Below, piece after piece: positions 9,092 through 18,190 of a DNA stretch of 64,000 nt. The translations under genes were made by a program, and so were the position numbers. Source of the DNA: Lachnospiraceae bacterium UBA3401 (GTDB lineage Bacteria; Bacillota; Clostridia; Lachnospirales; Lachnospiraceae); assembly GCA_002358575.1 (NCBI GenBank), contig DEPD01000024.1, positions 849 to 64,848 on the forward strand. The letters are read 5' to 3'. Position 1 is the stretch's first letter. Every line of letters starts with the position of its first letter. Under the pieces are notes generated by a model that searched no databases, was not told the origin of the DNA, and worked only from the letters and a program-made list of their open reading frames with translations.

Positions 9092-10801
9092 CTACAGTTG
9101 CGAATCCCTAATTTCACGATACACTTCACATTGTTCTAAAAGCGCTTCATGCGTTCCATATCCAATCATTTTTCCGTCCTCTAGCACCAAAATATGATCT
9201 GCGTGCATAATGGAACTGACGCGCTGCGCAATAATAATCTTTGTTGTGTCCGCAAAATGCGTTGCAAGTTCATGGCGCAAAGCCGCATCTGTCTTGTAAT
9301 CGAGCGCGCTCGAAGAATCATCTAAGATAAGAATATCTGGGTGTGCCGCCAACGCCCGCGCAATCAAAATGCGCTGTTTCTGTCCACCGCTAAGATTTGC
9401 CCCACGCACATTAATATGATTGTCATATCCACGCCCTGCCTCCTCAACAAACTCCTTCGCCTTGGCGTGCGCAACTGCCTCCTTGATATTATCCGCAGAG
9501 AGTGTCCGTCCCATGCGGACATTCTCTGCTATCGAGTCCTCAAAAATTGTGTCATTTTGAAAAACAACCCCAAATCGCTCTCGCAGTACACCTGTCGATA
9601 TCGCACGAATATTTTCACCCTCAATATAAATATTTCCTTGATTCACCTCATAAAAACGTAATAACAGCGCAGCAAGCGTACTTTTTCCTGCCCCCGTCGC
9701 CCCGATAATGCCCAAAGTTTCACCTTTGTTGAGTGAAAAGCTTATATCCGTTAAATTTGGTTCCTCTTGTGCCTCCTTATAAGAAAAAGTCACATGGGAA
9801 AATCGAATAAAAGCGGCATCATTTGTCAGCTTTTCGCAGAGTGCAGGCAACATCTCCTCCGGCACATCAATGACTTCCACAATACGGTTCGCCGAAGCGA
9901 CCGCCTTTGAGATAATCACAAACATTTTTGATATATTGATCATCGCGTTGAGAATAATTGTAAAATATGTAAGAAAAGCAAGAATTTTGCCGACCTCCGA
10001 GCTGCCACAATTCACTCTGTACGCCCCGACAATCACAACAAACACAAGTCCAAGATTCAGAAAAAGATTCGTGGCAGGGTTGACAATTGCCATTGTGATA
10101 TCCGCCTTCTTTTCCAATGTGACAACTTCTTTATTTAATGCGTCATACCGCTCCGCCTCATACCCTGTCTTTGAAAGTGCTTTAATTACGCGGATTCCGG
10201 CGATATCCTCCCGCAGCAGGCGAACAAACTTATCAACTGCCCGCTGCAAAGCATTGTACATTGGGATACTTTTTCTGGAAAAATAATACGTGACAAATGC
10301 TGTGACTGGCATTACAGAAACCAATACCAGCGTTAAAACTGGGTCCAATGTCAATGTCACAAGGATTCCACCAACAACTAAAATCGGTGCGCGCACGCCT
10401 AGGCGTTGAACTCGCCCTAACATCTGTTGTACATTATAAGTATCTGTCGTAAGCCTTGAGATTAAGGACGGCTTTGTAAATGCATCTGTTTTTGTATTGG
10501 AAAGCCACATAATTTTCTCAAACAAATCATGCCGCAAAGTCTCTGTTGTATCCCGCGCCACCTTGGACGCCATGCGGTTTGCAATGACATTGAATGTCAG
10601 CGCAAACACCGAACATACCAACATCACCAATCCCCACAGATAGATGCTGTTTTTCCTGCCCTGTGGAATAACTGTATCTATCATATATGCTAGTATCCAC
10701 GGCAGACACAAATCCATTATTGTACCAATAAACTTGATGACAAACCCCATTAGCATACGCATGTAATAAGGTTTTAAATAAACTGACAGCACCTTTTTCA
10801 T
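9092..10801 (-). CDS. ABC exporter subunit with degenerate Walker B
   Basis: The 569-residue partner of the downstream ABC gene. N-terminal membrane helices precede a nucleotide-binding domain with Walker A GATGAGKST and a proper LSGGQKQR signature, but Walker B reads LILDDSSS, with Asp in place of the catalytic Glu. This is the typical non-hydrolysing site of heterodimeric exporters. The longer frame opening at 10831 is rejected because AAGGAGG sits seven bases before the ATG at 10801. Substrate unknown; drugs, lipids or peptides are all possible. Confidence 0.88.
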   Translation of the reverse strand: MKKVLSVYLKPYYMRMLMGFVIKFIGTIMDLCLPWILAYMIDTVIPQGRKNSIYLWGLVMLVCSVFALTFNVIANRMASKVARDTTETLRHDLFEKIMWLSNTKTDAFTKPSLISRLTTDTYNVQQMLGRVQRLGVRAPILVVGGILVTLTLDPVLTLVLVSVMPVTAFVTYYFSRKSIPMYNALQRAVDKFVRLLREDIAGIRVIKALSKTGYEAERYDALNKEVVTLEKKADITMAIVNPATNLFLNLGLVFVVIVGAYRVNCGSSEVGKILAFLTYFTIILNAMINISKMFVIISKAVASANRIVEVIDVPEEMLPALCEKLTNDAAFIRFSHVTFSYKEAQEEPNLTDISFSLNKGETLGIIGATGAGKSTLAALLLRFYEVNQGNIYIEGENIRAISTGVLRERFGVVFQNDTIFEDSIAENVRMGRTLSADNIKEAVAHAKAKEFVEEAGRGYDNHINVRGANLSGGQKQRILIARALAAHPDILILDDSSSALDYKTDAALRHELATHFADTTKIIIAQRVSSIMHADHILVLEDGKMIGYGTHEALLEQCEVYREIRDSQL

Positions 10802-10811
10802 GACAGCCTCC

Positions 10812-12518
10812 TTAGATTGTCCTCCACTCACCGTTTCTTAAAAACTCGCCTGCCATATCGTCTGCTTTTTCAATAATTTCCTTGGAAAATCCAATAATTT
10901 CCAACAGTTTAATTGCATTTCTGGTTTGTGCTCGTCCCTCAAGCAACCTGTATGAAAACAGCACATCGCCATGCTTGACTTCCTCCTCAAAATGACTGTT
11001 CTCATAATACTGTTCCAGCAAATGCGTCAACTCGATATCATGTGTCGCTGCAAAACAATAGATACCTTTCTGCGAAAGTCTTTTTAAAATCTGCGTGGAC
11101 GCCGCAATACGCTCCACTGTATTTGTTCCGCGAAGCACCTCATCTACAAAACATAATAAAGGCAGCGCATCCTTTGCATCTGCGGCATCTATAATGCGTT
11201 TCAACGCCTTAATCTCCACAATATAATAACTCTCCCCATTTGCAAGATTATCGCGCAGAGACATAGAAGAATAAATTCTGAAATAATTTCCCTTGTACAT
11301 CTTTGCAGTACAAGTACAGACTGTCTGTGCCAAAATCGCGTTGATTGCTGTCATTTTTAAAAACGTTGATTTTCCAGATGCATTGGAACCAGTAATAATC
11401 ATTCCCCTATTTTGAGAAAAACTATTTGCCACAGGATTTTCAATACAAGGGTGAAATCCCTCACTCAAAATAAAACGGCTGTCACACCCAGTCTGCAAAA
11501 GCGGTGTGCAATAATACGGCAGCGCGGCTCTAAAATATCCAATAGAAATCACAGTATCAATATAGCCGATATCCCCTGCAAGTCCAATGATTGCATCTTT
11601 ATTTTTATGAACAATATTCAGCATTTTATTAAAGCGAATCAAGTCAATATGCGTCAACATCTTAATATAATCAAACAGCAATTCATCAATATTTCCAGTA
11701 GACGCATTCATTTTTAGAACCATTCCTGAATTTTTCTCAAAATCCTTAAACCTGCTTCTCTTTGCTTTGAGTCCAACAGTATAGTCCTCCATCTCAGGAC
11801 CAAATGCGTGTCCCGCTATCTCATCTGCACAGTGCAGCATACGTGTAATATAAGCAAACGTTGTCACATAAGGCGCTGCAATGCCCTTCTCTTTCATATA
11901 CGTAACAATATTAAAACACGCAGTTGCAATCACCATTGGCACACCCAGAGAAGTCCGCACAAAAATAACAGCTATCGACACCAAAAGTAATAAAATACAC
12001 AGATAATGCACCTTATTACTCCGCACGCCCAATTCACCAAGATAATCCAGATAATCAGAGAGCGCATACTTGCCTGTATGCCCTAACTCCTTGAGGGACA
12101 TCATGATATCGAGACGCTCTTTTTCATGTTCCATCATGTAGTCAATCTGTGTCACCATCCGCGCCTGCATACCATCTCTGTCATCTAAAACAGGACGCCG
12201 CAACATTGCATAGAGAAATTCTTCACCCGACGAAGACTGTGTAAAATTCATGCGTGCAAAAATACTGTCCATTCCCAAATCATTCCATGTAATCTCATCA
12301 ACATCATTTCCACCAGTCTCTTTTTCCCGCATATGCCAATAATACCGCGATATTTTATCAAGTTCCTCGGCACTATATGTTCTGTCTGGAAAATGACCAT
12401 AAAGTGCTTTTAACTGATCGCGATATTTCTTTTTTTGTCTTTTTTCATCGATCACGCCACGAATCATGACATACAAAAACACTGCTATTAATATAATAAG
12501 TAATACTATCAATTCCAT
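10812..12518 (-). CDS. membrane-anchored MutS-like ATPase
   Basis: The C-terminal half is a MutS domain V ATPase with Walker A TGSNASGKST (near residue 375) and a Walker B region FVDEVLRGTNT. The N-terminus is a membrane helix (MELIVLLIILIAVFLYVMI), and two more hydrophobic segments lie near residues 190-230. No mismatch-recognition domain I or lever/clamp is evident. Such membrane MutS homologues are common in Firmicutes and Bacteroidetes; their role is unknown and probably not mismatch repair. A longer frame from 12578 overlaps cdd, and the ATG at 12518 starts directly with the membrane helix. It follows cdd and pnp in the same direction. Confidence 0.8.
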   Translation of the reverse strand: MELIVLLIILIAVFLYVMIRGVIDEKRQKKKYRDQLKALYGHFPDRTYSAEELDKISRYYWHMREKETGGNDVDEITWNDLGMDSIFARMNFTQSSSGEEFLYAMLRRPVLDDRDGMQARMVTQIDYMMEHEKERLDIMMSLKELGHTGKYALSDYLDYLGELGVRSNKVHYLCILLLLVSIAVIFVRTSLGVPMVIATACFNIVTYMKEKGIAAPYVTTFAYITRMLHCADEIAGHAFGPEMEDYTVGLKAKRSRFKDFEKNSGMVLKMNASTGNIDELLFDYIKMLTHIDLIRFNKMLNIVHKNKDAIIGLAGDIGYIDTVISIGYFRAALPYYCTPLLQTGCDSRFILSEGFHPCIENPVANSFSQNRGMIITGSNASGKSTFLKMTAINAILAQTVCTCTAKMYKGNYFRIYSSMSLRDNLANGESYYIVEIKALKRIIDAADAKDALPLLCFVDEVLRGTNTVERIAASTQILKRLSQKGIYCFAATHDIELTHLLEQYYENSHFEEEVKHGDVLFSYRLLEGRAQTRNAIKLLEIIGFSKEIIEKADDMAGEFLRNGEWRTI

Positions 12519-12534
12519 TGCCTTTTCGCCGCTC

Positions 12535-12942
12535 CTACAAATTCTGAGGTCCAAAACCATGCGGAAGCATTTCTGCAAGCGTCTGCTCTAAATACTGTTC
12601 CTCTGAAATTGCTGTAATGACCCGAAATTTCTCTGGATTGCAAAATTCTATCATTACTTGTCTACACACACCACAAGGATAGGCATAATCTGTCGGATTG
12701 TCCTCATAGCCGCCCACAATCGCAATCGCATCAAATTCACGTTCTCCCTCACTTACTGCCTTAAAAAAAGCAGTCCGCTCCGCACAGTTTGTGGGCGTAT
12801 AAGCTGCATTTTCAATATTACAACCTTTGTAAACTTTGCCCTGTCTTGTTAAAAGCGCCGCACCTACCATGTAATTTGAATAAGGCACATATGCCATCTG
12901 CCTTGCCTCCAATGCCAATCTTATCAGTTCTTTATTATCCAT
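12535..12942 (-). CDS. cdd: cytidine deaminase
   Basis: Cdd deaminates cytidine and deoxycytidine to uridine forms in pyrimidine salvage. The 135-residue protein is the small homotetrameric type: CNIENAAY...CAERTA supplies the catalytic Glu and a zinc cysteine, and PCGVCRQ supplies the other two zinc ligands. It lies 13 bp downstream of the purine nucleoside phosphorylase gene, so the two form a nucleoside-salvage unit. Confidence 0.93.
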   Translation of the reverse strand: MDNKELIRLALEARQMAYVPYSNYMVGAALLTRQGKVYKGCNIENAAYTPTNCAERTAFFKAVSEGEREFDAIAIVGGYEDNPTDYAYPCGVCRQVMIEFCNPEKFRVITAISEEQYLEQTLAEMLPHGFGPQNL

Positions 12943-12955
12943 ATATAACTATCCC

Positions 12956-13786
12956 CTATATTGTCTTTCCAAATGCTATAATACTGTCTGTCACAAGTCT
13001 TGTAAACTTCTCTGCTGCCTTGTCTGCTGCCTCTTGTACCTCTTTGTGCGAAAGTGGCGTTGGACTCATACCTGCAGCGAGATTGCACACACAGGAAATG
13101 CCACAGATTTTCATACCAGCATGATTTGCGGCAATTGCCTCCACAACAGTACTCATTCCTACCGCATCCGCAAACTGAGCAAGCATCTTAATTTCTGCGG
13201 GCGATTCATAACTTGGACCTGTAAGCTGTACATAAACACCTTCCTGAATTGCAATCTGGTCTGCTACTGCCGTTTTTCTTATCATATCCTGTAAATCAAG
13301 GTCATATACGCCGCTCATATCTGGAAATCTAGTCCCCAGTGAATCAATGTTTTCCCCAATTAATGGATTTGGTACAAACACTCCAATATGGTCGGTAATC
13401 AACATCAAATCACCTGCTGAAAAAGTCTTGTTCATTCCGCCAGATGCATTGGTCAAAAATAATATTTCAGCACCCAAAAGTTTGATTAGACGCACTGGAA
13501 GCACAACATCTGTTATTGGATACCCTTCATAATAATGTACACGTCCTTTCATGCACACCACAGGAACCTCTCCGACATAACCAAAAATAAACTTTCCAGC
13601 ATGGCCAGGCACAGTTGACACTGGAAACCCTTCAATATCCTGATAGGCAATCTCTGCGACAACTTTGATATTATCTGCGTAATTTCCCAGTCCCGAGCCA
13701 AGTACTAGCGCCACTTTTGGCACAAAATCTGTTTTACTTTTTACGCTCTGATAACAGCGCATTAGCTTTTCATATACTTCACTCAT
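12956..13786 (-). CDS. punA: purine nucleoside phosphorylase (trimeric type)
   Basis: It phosphorolyses purine nucleosides to base plus ribose-1-phosphate. At 276 aa it fits the trimeric mammalian-like class: VLGSGLGNYAD near the N-terminus, GRVHYYEGY, LFLTNASGGMN and the late GISCVCNLAAG segment. It starts behind a GGAGG site and is co-directional with cdd. B. subtilis calls this type PupG/PunA; the symbol is a family assignment. Confidence 0.92.
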   Translation of the reverse strand: MSEVYEKLMRCYQSVKSKTDFVPKVALVLGSGLGNYADNIKVVAEIAYQDIEGFPVSTVPGHAGKFIFGYVGEVPVVCMKGRVHYYEGYPITDVVLPVRLIKLLGAEILFLTNASGGMNKTFSAGDLMLITDHIGVFVPNPLIGENIDSLGTRFPDMSGVYDLDLQDMIRKTAVADQIAIQEGVYVQLTGPSYESPAEIKMLAQFADAVGMSTVVEAIAANHAGMKICGISCVCNLAAGMSPTPLSHKEVQEAADKAAEKFTRLVTDSIIAFGKTI

Positions 13787-13806
13787 AAAAAACCTCCATT
13801 CTCAAT

Positions 13807-13842
13807 CTCTAAGCGGTAAGTCTTTTTTTACCACCAGTATAA
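13807..13842 (-). repeat. three-hairpin repeat family, partial copy D
   Basis: Read on the minus strand this begins TATACTGGTGGT, has an A-rich loop, then GACTTACCGCT. It matches the first hairpin of copy B (54897-55023) at nearly every position. Hairpins 2 and 3 of the element are absent. It sits in the spacer between pnp and spoIVA. Confidence 0.6.
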
Positions 13843-13888
13843 CAACAAAATATGAATTCAGTATATCATATTTTTTTCATCAGAACAA

Positions 13889-13920
13889 CCAAAAACAGGA
13901 GACCACTCCGGCCTCCTGCG
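13889..13920 (-). terminator. spoIVA terminator
   Basis: CAGGAG (13918-13913) pairs with CTCCTG (13901-13896) on the minus strand, followed by five T residues. It begins directly after the spoIVA stop codon. Confidence 0.75.
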
Positions 13921-13922
13921 TT

Positions 13923-15425
13923 TTAGATAATAATGCAGACCATTCCTCCATTGGAGTCATTGACAATTTTCTGCATCGTATCCTGTAATTTAATCTGGCT
14001 CTCCTCCCCAATCATAGAAACTTTGCTTATAATGCCGTCGTTGACCAACTGCTCCACCGTCTTTCCAAAAATATTTGTCTCCCAAATTCCTTCCTTGGAA
14101 GTCTCCGCATCTGAAATATAGCTAATCAAATCTTGTGCCTGCTGCTGTGTACCAACAATCGGCGCGATTTCTGTCTCAATATTTGCCTTAATCATATGAA
14201 TTGATGGACTCTGCGCTTTTATTTTCACGCCATATTTATTGCCGTGTTTAATCAACGTTGGATTCTCTAACATAATCTCGTCGCGCTCCGGTGTGACAAC
14301 ACCATAACCCTTTTGTCTGACACTTTCTAGCGCATTGAGAACTTTCTTGTATTCCCGTTTCATATCCGCTAGGCTTGACAACAACTGCATTAGTTGATAT
14401 TCTCCTGACACCGTTTCTCCTGTCATAGAACTTAACAGCTCATAATAATACTTGGTATCACCTTCAAGCAAAAATGCTGCCGAACCATCTGCAATATTTA
14501 CCTTGTCGTACTTGCAACGCTTAATGTACTCACTGTCCTTTTCCAGCAATTGACTAAAATCCTTCTCCACTAGGTCGCGCACTGTTCTGACTTTATCCAT
14601 AATAATATGTAATTTCTCAATCACTTCTTTTTTCATTGGATTATCAATTTCCATAACATCCATCCATTTTGGTGTGTAAAACTCAATAACGGATACTGGA
14701 AACTCATACATTACCTGCTCTAATATCATTGTGATATCATCTCTTCTAAGTTGTTCAATATTCACTGGAATCGCCTTAACTGTATATTTCTTTTCCAATT
14801 CCACGGCAATTTCCTTTGCGTCCTCAGAATATGGCTTTGTTGTATTTACAAGAACTACGAAAGGTTTTCCAAGTTCTTTAAGCTCTGTGATGGTCTGTTC
14901 TTCAGCAGCCCTATAAGAATTGCGCGGTATTTCTCCAAAACTACCATCTGTTGTCACAACAATTCCAATGGTAGAGTGATCTTGTATCACTTTTCTAGTC
15001 CCTATCTCCGCTGCTTGTGTAAAAGGGATTTCCTCCTTGGACCACGGTGTCTTGACCATGCGTTCCACATCCTCCTCCATATGTCCCGCAGCGCCTTCCA
15101 CCATATAACCAACGCAATCAATCAGACGCACTTTCACATCAATGCCATCACTAATCTCTATCTGTGCCGCCTCTTTTGGAATAAATTTAGGTTCTGTTGT
15201 CGTAATTGTGCGCCCGCCGCTACTCTGTGGCAGCTCATCTTGCGTGCGCGTTCTCTCATGCTCATTTTCAATCTGTGGCAATACCATCAAATCCATAAAT
15301 CGTTTTATAAAAGTGGATTTCCCTGTTCTGACAGGTCCCACCACACCGATATAAATTTCTCCGCCGGTGCGTTGACTGATATCCCTGTATAAATTAAATT
15401 CCTGATTTCCGTCAAGCTGACCCAT
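13923..15425 (-). CDS. spoIVA: stage IV sporulation protein A
   Basis: SpoIVA is the ATPase that polymerises on the forespore outer membrane and forms the base layer of the spore coat. The protein has 500 residues, close to the usual length. It carries the N-terminal Walker A GPVRTGKST and the family-specific continuation FIKRFMDLMVLP, the middle domain, and a C-terminal tail ending GGMVCIII that contacts SpoVM and membrane. Its presence shows that the organism forms endospores. A SigE promoter would be expected, but I could not place one convincingly. Confidence 0.96.
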   Translation of the reverse strand: MGQLDGNQEFNLYRDISQRTGGEIYIGVVGPVRTGKSTFIKRFMDLMVLPQIENEHERTRTQDELPQSSGGRTITTTEPKFIPKEAAQIEISDGIDVKVRLIDCVGYMVEGAAGHMEEDVERMVKTPWSKEEIPFTQAAEIGTRKVIQDHSTIGIVVTTDGSFGEIPRNSYRAAEEQTITELKELGKPFVVLVNTTKPYSEDAKEIAVELEKKYTVKAIPVNIEQLRRDDITMILEQVMYEFPVSVIEFYTPKWMDVMEIDNPMKKEVIEKLHIIMDKVRTVRDLVEKDFSQLLEKDSEYIKRCKYDKVNIADGSAAFLLEGDTKYYYELLSSMTGETVSGEYQLMQLLSSLADMKREYKKVLNALESVRQKGYGVVTPERDEIMLENPTLIKHGNKYGVKIKAQSPSIHMIKANIETEIAPIVGTQQQAQDLISYISDAETSKEGIWETNIFGKTVEQLVNDGIISKVSMIGEESQIKLQDTMQKIVNDSNGGMVCIII

Positions 15426-15509
15426 TGCTTTCCCCTTTCCTATCTTAAAATCGTATTTGTTTCAGTAAAAATCTTTTTCCTTTTCCTACTTAAACTTATG
15501 CACCCACAA

Positions 15510-15556
15510 ATAAAAAAAGAACCATATCTGTCCTTTTTCCAGCTATGATTCTTTTC
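15510..15556 (-). terminator. terminator after the zinc-ribbon gene
   Basis: On the minus strand AAAGAATCATA pairs, with one G-U, with TATGGTTCTTT, followed by a T-tract. It lies just past the stop codon at 15568 and before spoIVA. Confidence 0.7.
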
Positions 15557-15567
15557 TATATCTGTCA

Positions 15568-15960
15568 CTATTGTCTGTGATTCTTTTTTTGATATCGTTG
15601 TTTTGACTTGTGCTCTGTGTTAGGTCTAAATGGTTTTCTTTTCCTCTTGGCAGCGTGCTTTATCGCATCCACAGCACGTTTTTGGTCACGCGCTTCCACT
15701 ACACTTCGATTATAGATAATCAGTCCGCCAACCTCCGTCAGACGCACATAATTGGGATACGCTGTGTATTTCATATGACACTTATTGCATTCATAAGTGT
15801 TAAGCGTCTCGCCATTTGGCATCATCACTTTAAGAGTAAGACCATACTTTACTATCCCCTCACAGCCTTCCTTAATACACTTATTAATTCTCTTTTCATA
15901 GACGTAAAAAACGTCACCCTCCCGCAATCGTACCTTTCTCTCAGGTGCCTTCTTTTCCAT
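15568..15960 (-). CDS. zinc-ribbon-like basic protein, unknown
   Basis: The product has 130 residues with a C-x4-C pair (near residue 30) and a C-x2-C pair (near residue 60) that could hold one zinc, and a strongly basic C-terminal tail rich in Lys/Arg. I do not recognise a family. It precedes spoIVA and follows the VWA/MoxR genes on the same strand. The basic tail suggests nucleic-acid binding, which is inference. Confidence 0.7.
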   Translation of the reverse strand: MEKKAPERKVRLREGDVFYVYEKRINKCIKEGCEGIVKYGLTLKVMMPNGETLNTYECNKCHMKYTAYPNYVRLTEVGGLIIYNRSVVEARDQKRAVDAIKHAAKRKRKPFRPNTEHKSKQRYQKKNHRQ

Positions 15961-16031
15961 CTCTTTGTCCTTCTCTCTTCTGTAAACAATTCCCTTTTTA
16001 CAACTTATATTTGTCTTTTTAGCTGCCGGTA

Positions 16032-17234
16032 TTATTTATTCGCCATGAGCTTGACCATCGCTTCATTCAACCCTTTCACAGTCAGCTTATACATGGGAAA
16101 TATCTCTTTTACTGCTGTCTCTGCTTCGCGCCATGGTGCTCTGCCTGGCGCCATCTTTGGATTCATCCACACAATCTTTTTGTAGTGCCGTTTCATCAGA
16201 TGCAGCCATTCAAAACCGGACAGCCCGCCATTGGGTCCCCTGTAATTGCCCGTGTTAGAATAAAGCTCTTCCGGCGCCATCGCCGCATCTCCCACAATAA
16301 TAACTTTATAGTCACTGCCTACATTGCGAAACATCCACTCTGTATCAATCCAGTCGCCATTTTCACACTCTGGTGTCTTATACAACTTGGAATAAATACA
16401 GTTGTGAAAATAGTATACTTTTACATCCTTAAAATGATTGGATTTATTGACAGATTGAAACAAATCGTTCATCAGCCTTGTGTATGGAATCATCGTTCCG
16501 CCAGAATCCATTAAAAGCAACAACTTTACTGCATTTTTGCGCGGCTTCATCATCTCAATCTGTAAATATCCGCCATTGTTGCAGGTTTTGTCAATCGTCT
16601 GGTCAATGTCCAGTTCCGACTTGGGAATATCGAGCTTTGTAGAAAACTGTCTAAGACGCCGCAGTGCCATCTGAAATTGGCGATTATCAATCACTTTATC
16701 ATCTCTGAAATCTCTGTACTTGCGCGCACCAACCACAGCAAATGCTGACTGATAGCCTGTCTGACCACCGACACGCACACCGCCAACATTTCCACCCATA
16801 TTTCCAAAAGAAGTTTTTCCCATAGTGCCAATCCAAAAACTTCCTCCGTTATGTTCCTCATTCTGATCTTTAAGACGCTGCTTGAATTTCTCCTCCACTT
16901 CCTCTTTATCCACCTGAATCTCTTCCACTTGGTTCAGATGCTTCCTTGCCTCCTCGTGTGCAAGCTCCATCATATCCGATTTATCAAGCCAGCGAAGCAT
17001 ATTTTTGCCGACCTCTGTCTCAGTCTTTACACCCTTAAAGCATTCTTCAAACGCCATGTCAAACTTGTCAAACTCCGTCTCGCTCTTAACAAGAATCATT
17101 CTTGCCACATAGTAAAACTGTGTCAGTGAACTCTCACAAAGTCCCTTGTCAAGCGCCTCCTGCAAGTCAAGCCACTCGCCAAGAGAAACTTCAAGTCCTT
17201 TTTCTTTTAATGTATAGAAAAATTTAGAAAACAT
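16032..17234 (-). CDS. VWA-domain protein of the CoxE type
   Basis: The C-terminal half (about residue 225 on) is a von Willebrand A domain: LLLMDSGGTM is a MIDAS-like metal site in which DSGGT replaces the usual DxSxS. The N-terminal half is helical, with a charged stretch near residues 100-140. CoxE-type VWA proteins work with a MoxR AAA+ ATPase, here encoded 33 bp upstream, in chaperone-like maturation of other protein complexes. The client is not encoded nearby, so the role is open. Confidence 0.82.
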   Translation of the reverse strand: MFSKFFYTLKEKGLEVSLGEWLDLQEALDKGLCESSLTQFYYVARMILVKSETEFDKFDMAFEECFKGVKTETEVGKNMLRWLDKSDMMELAHEEARKHLNQVEEIQVDKEEVEEKFKQRLKDQNEEHNGGSFWIGTMGKTSFGNMGGNVGGVRVGGQTGYQSAFAVVGARKYRDFRDDKVIDNRQFQMALRRLRQFSTKLDIPKSELDIDQTIDKTCNNGGYLQIEMMKPRKNAVKLLLLMDSGGTMIPYTRLMNDLFQSVNKSNHFKDVKVYYFHNCIYSKLYKTPECENGDWIDTEWMFRNVGSDYKVIIVGDAAMAPEELYSNTGNYRGPNGGLSGFEWLHLMKRHYKKIVWMNPKMAPGRAPWREAETAVKEIFPMYKLTVKGLNEAMVKLMANK

Positions 17235-17266
17235 TCTTTTCCCTCATTCTATGTTCTGATAAAACG

Positions 17267-18082
17267 TTAGTGAATCTCCTGCCGCACCGTCTCCAAATCC
17301 TCATCTTTTTTCACAACTACACCCACAAACGGTAATTTTGACCGCAATATATCCGCTGAAATGCCACCAATCTGTAACGCATTGATCCAGTCAATTAATT
17401 CTGAAGTACTTGGTTTCTTACGCACATCACGCAATGCACGGATATCATAAAATACTTGCATCGCATTTTTCATCAGATTTTCCTCAACGTTTGGATAATG
17501 TGTCTTGATAATTTCCTCCATCAACTCCGCATCTGGGAAATCAATATAATGAAAAATGCATCTTCGTAAAAATGCATCGGGCAACTCCTTTTCTGCATTG
17601 GATGTGATAATCACAATTGGACGGTGTTTTGCCTTAACGGTACGTTTTGTCTCATGAATATAAAACTCCATCTGATCAAGCTCCCAGAGAAGGTCATTTG
17701 GAAACTCCAAATCCGCCTTGTCAATCTCATCAATCAATAAAATAACCTGCTCTTCACTCTCAAATGCCTCGCCAAGCTTTCCAAGCTTGATATATCTTGC
17801 GATATCATCGACACCCTCCACACCAAATTGTCCATCATAGAGGCGCTGAATCGTATCATACATATACAAGCCGTCCTGCGCCTTTGTCGTGGATTTGATA
17901 TTCCATATAATAAGCTTCTTTCCAAGCGAGTTTGCAACTGCCTGTGCCAACATCGTCTTACCTGTACCCGGCTCCCCTTTAATCAAAAGGGGCTTTTGCA
18001 GCGCAATCGCCACATTCACACTCGCGAGAAGCTCCTCACTCGCCACATAATCCTGTGTACTATTAAACTCTGTATTTGCCAT
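17267..18082 (-). CDS. MoxR-family AAA+ ATPase
   Basis: A 271-residue AAA+ ATPase with Walker A GEPGTGKT (near residue 37), Walker B LLIDEIDKAD and a sensor region IITSNAEKELPDAFLRRC. It pairs with the CoxE-like VWA protein downstream. The pair lies between gpsA and spoIVA, genes that I expect to be close neighbours in many Clostridia. A role in sporulation or envelope complex maturation is only suggested by position. Confidence 0.85.
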   Translation of the reverse strand: MANTEFNSTQDYVASEELLASVNVAIALQKPLLIKGEPGTGKTMLAQAVANSLGKKLIIWNIKSTTKAQDGLYMYDTIQRLYDGQFGVEGVDDIARYIKLGKLGEAFESEEQVILLIDEIDKADLEFPNDLLWELDQMEFYIHETKRTVKAKHRPIVIITSNAEKELPDAFLRRCIFHYIDFPDAELMEEIIKTHYPNVEENLMKNAMQVFYDIRALRDVRKKPSTSELIDWINALQIGGISADILRSKLPFVGVVVKKDEDLETVRQEIH

Positions 18083-18190
18083 TTTGTATCTTTTCCTTTC
18101 TACATTTTAATTCCAAAGTTTTCTTCTAATTACGCATTCCTTTCTTTTCCGCAGCGCCCTAACTCCCATTTATTCGCTTTAGCGGGCATT

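Noticed and set aside
14751..15392. 213-codon plus-strand frame opposite spoIVA
   Set aside because: It is the antisense shadow of spoIVA, rich in His, Cys and Phe, without a ribosome site; the same holds for the other long opposite-strand frames.
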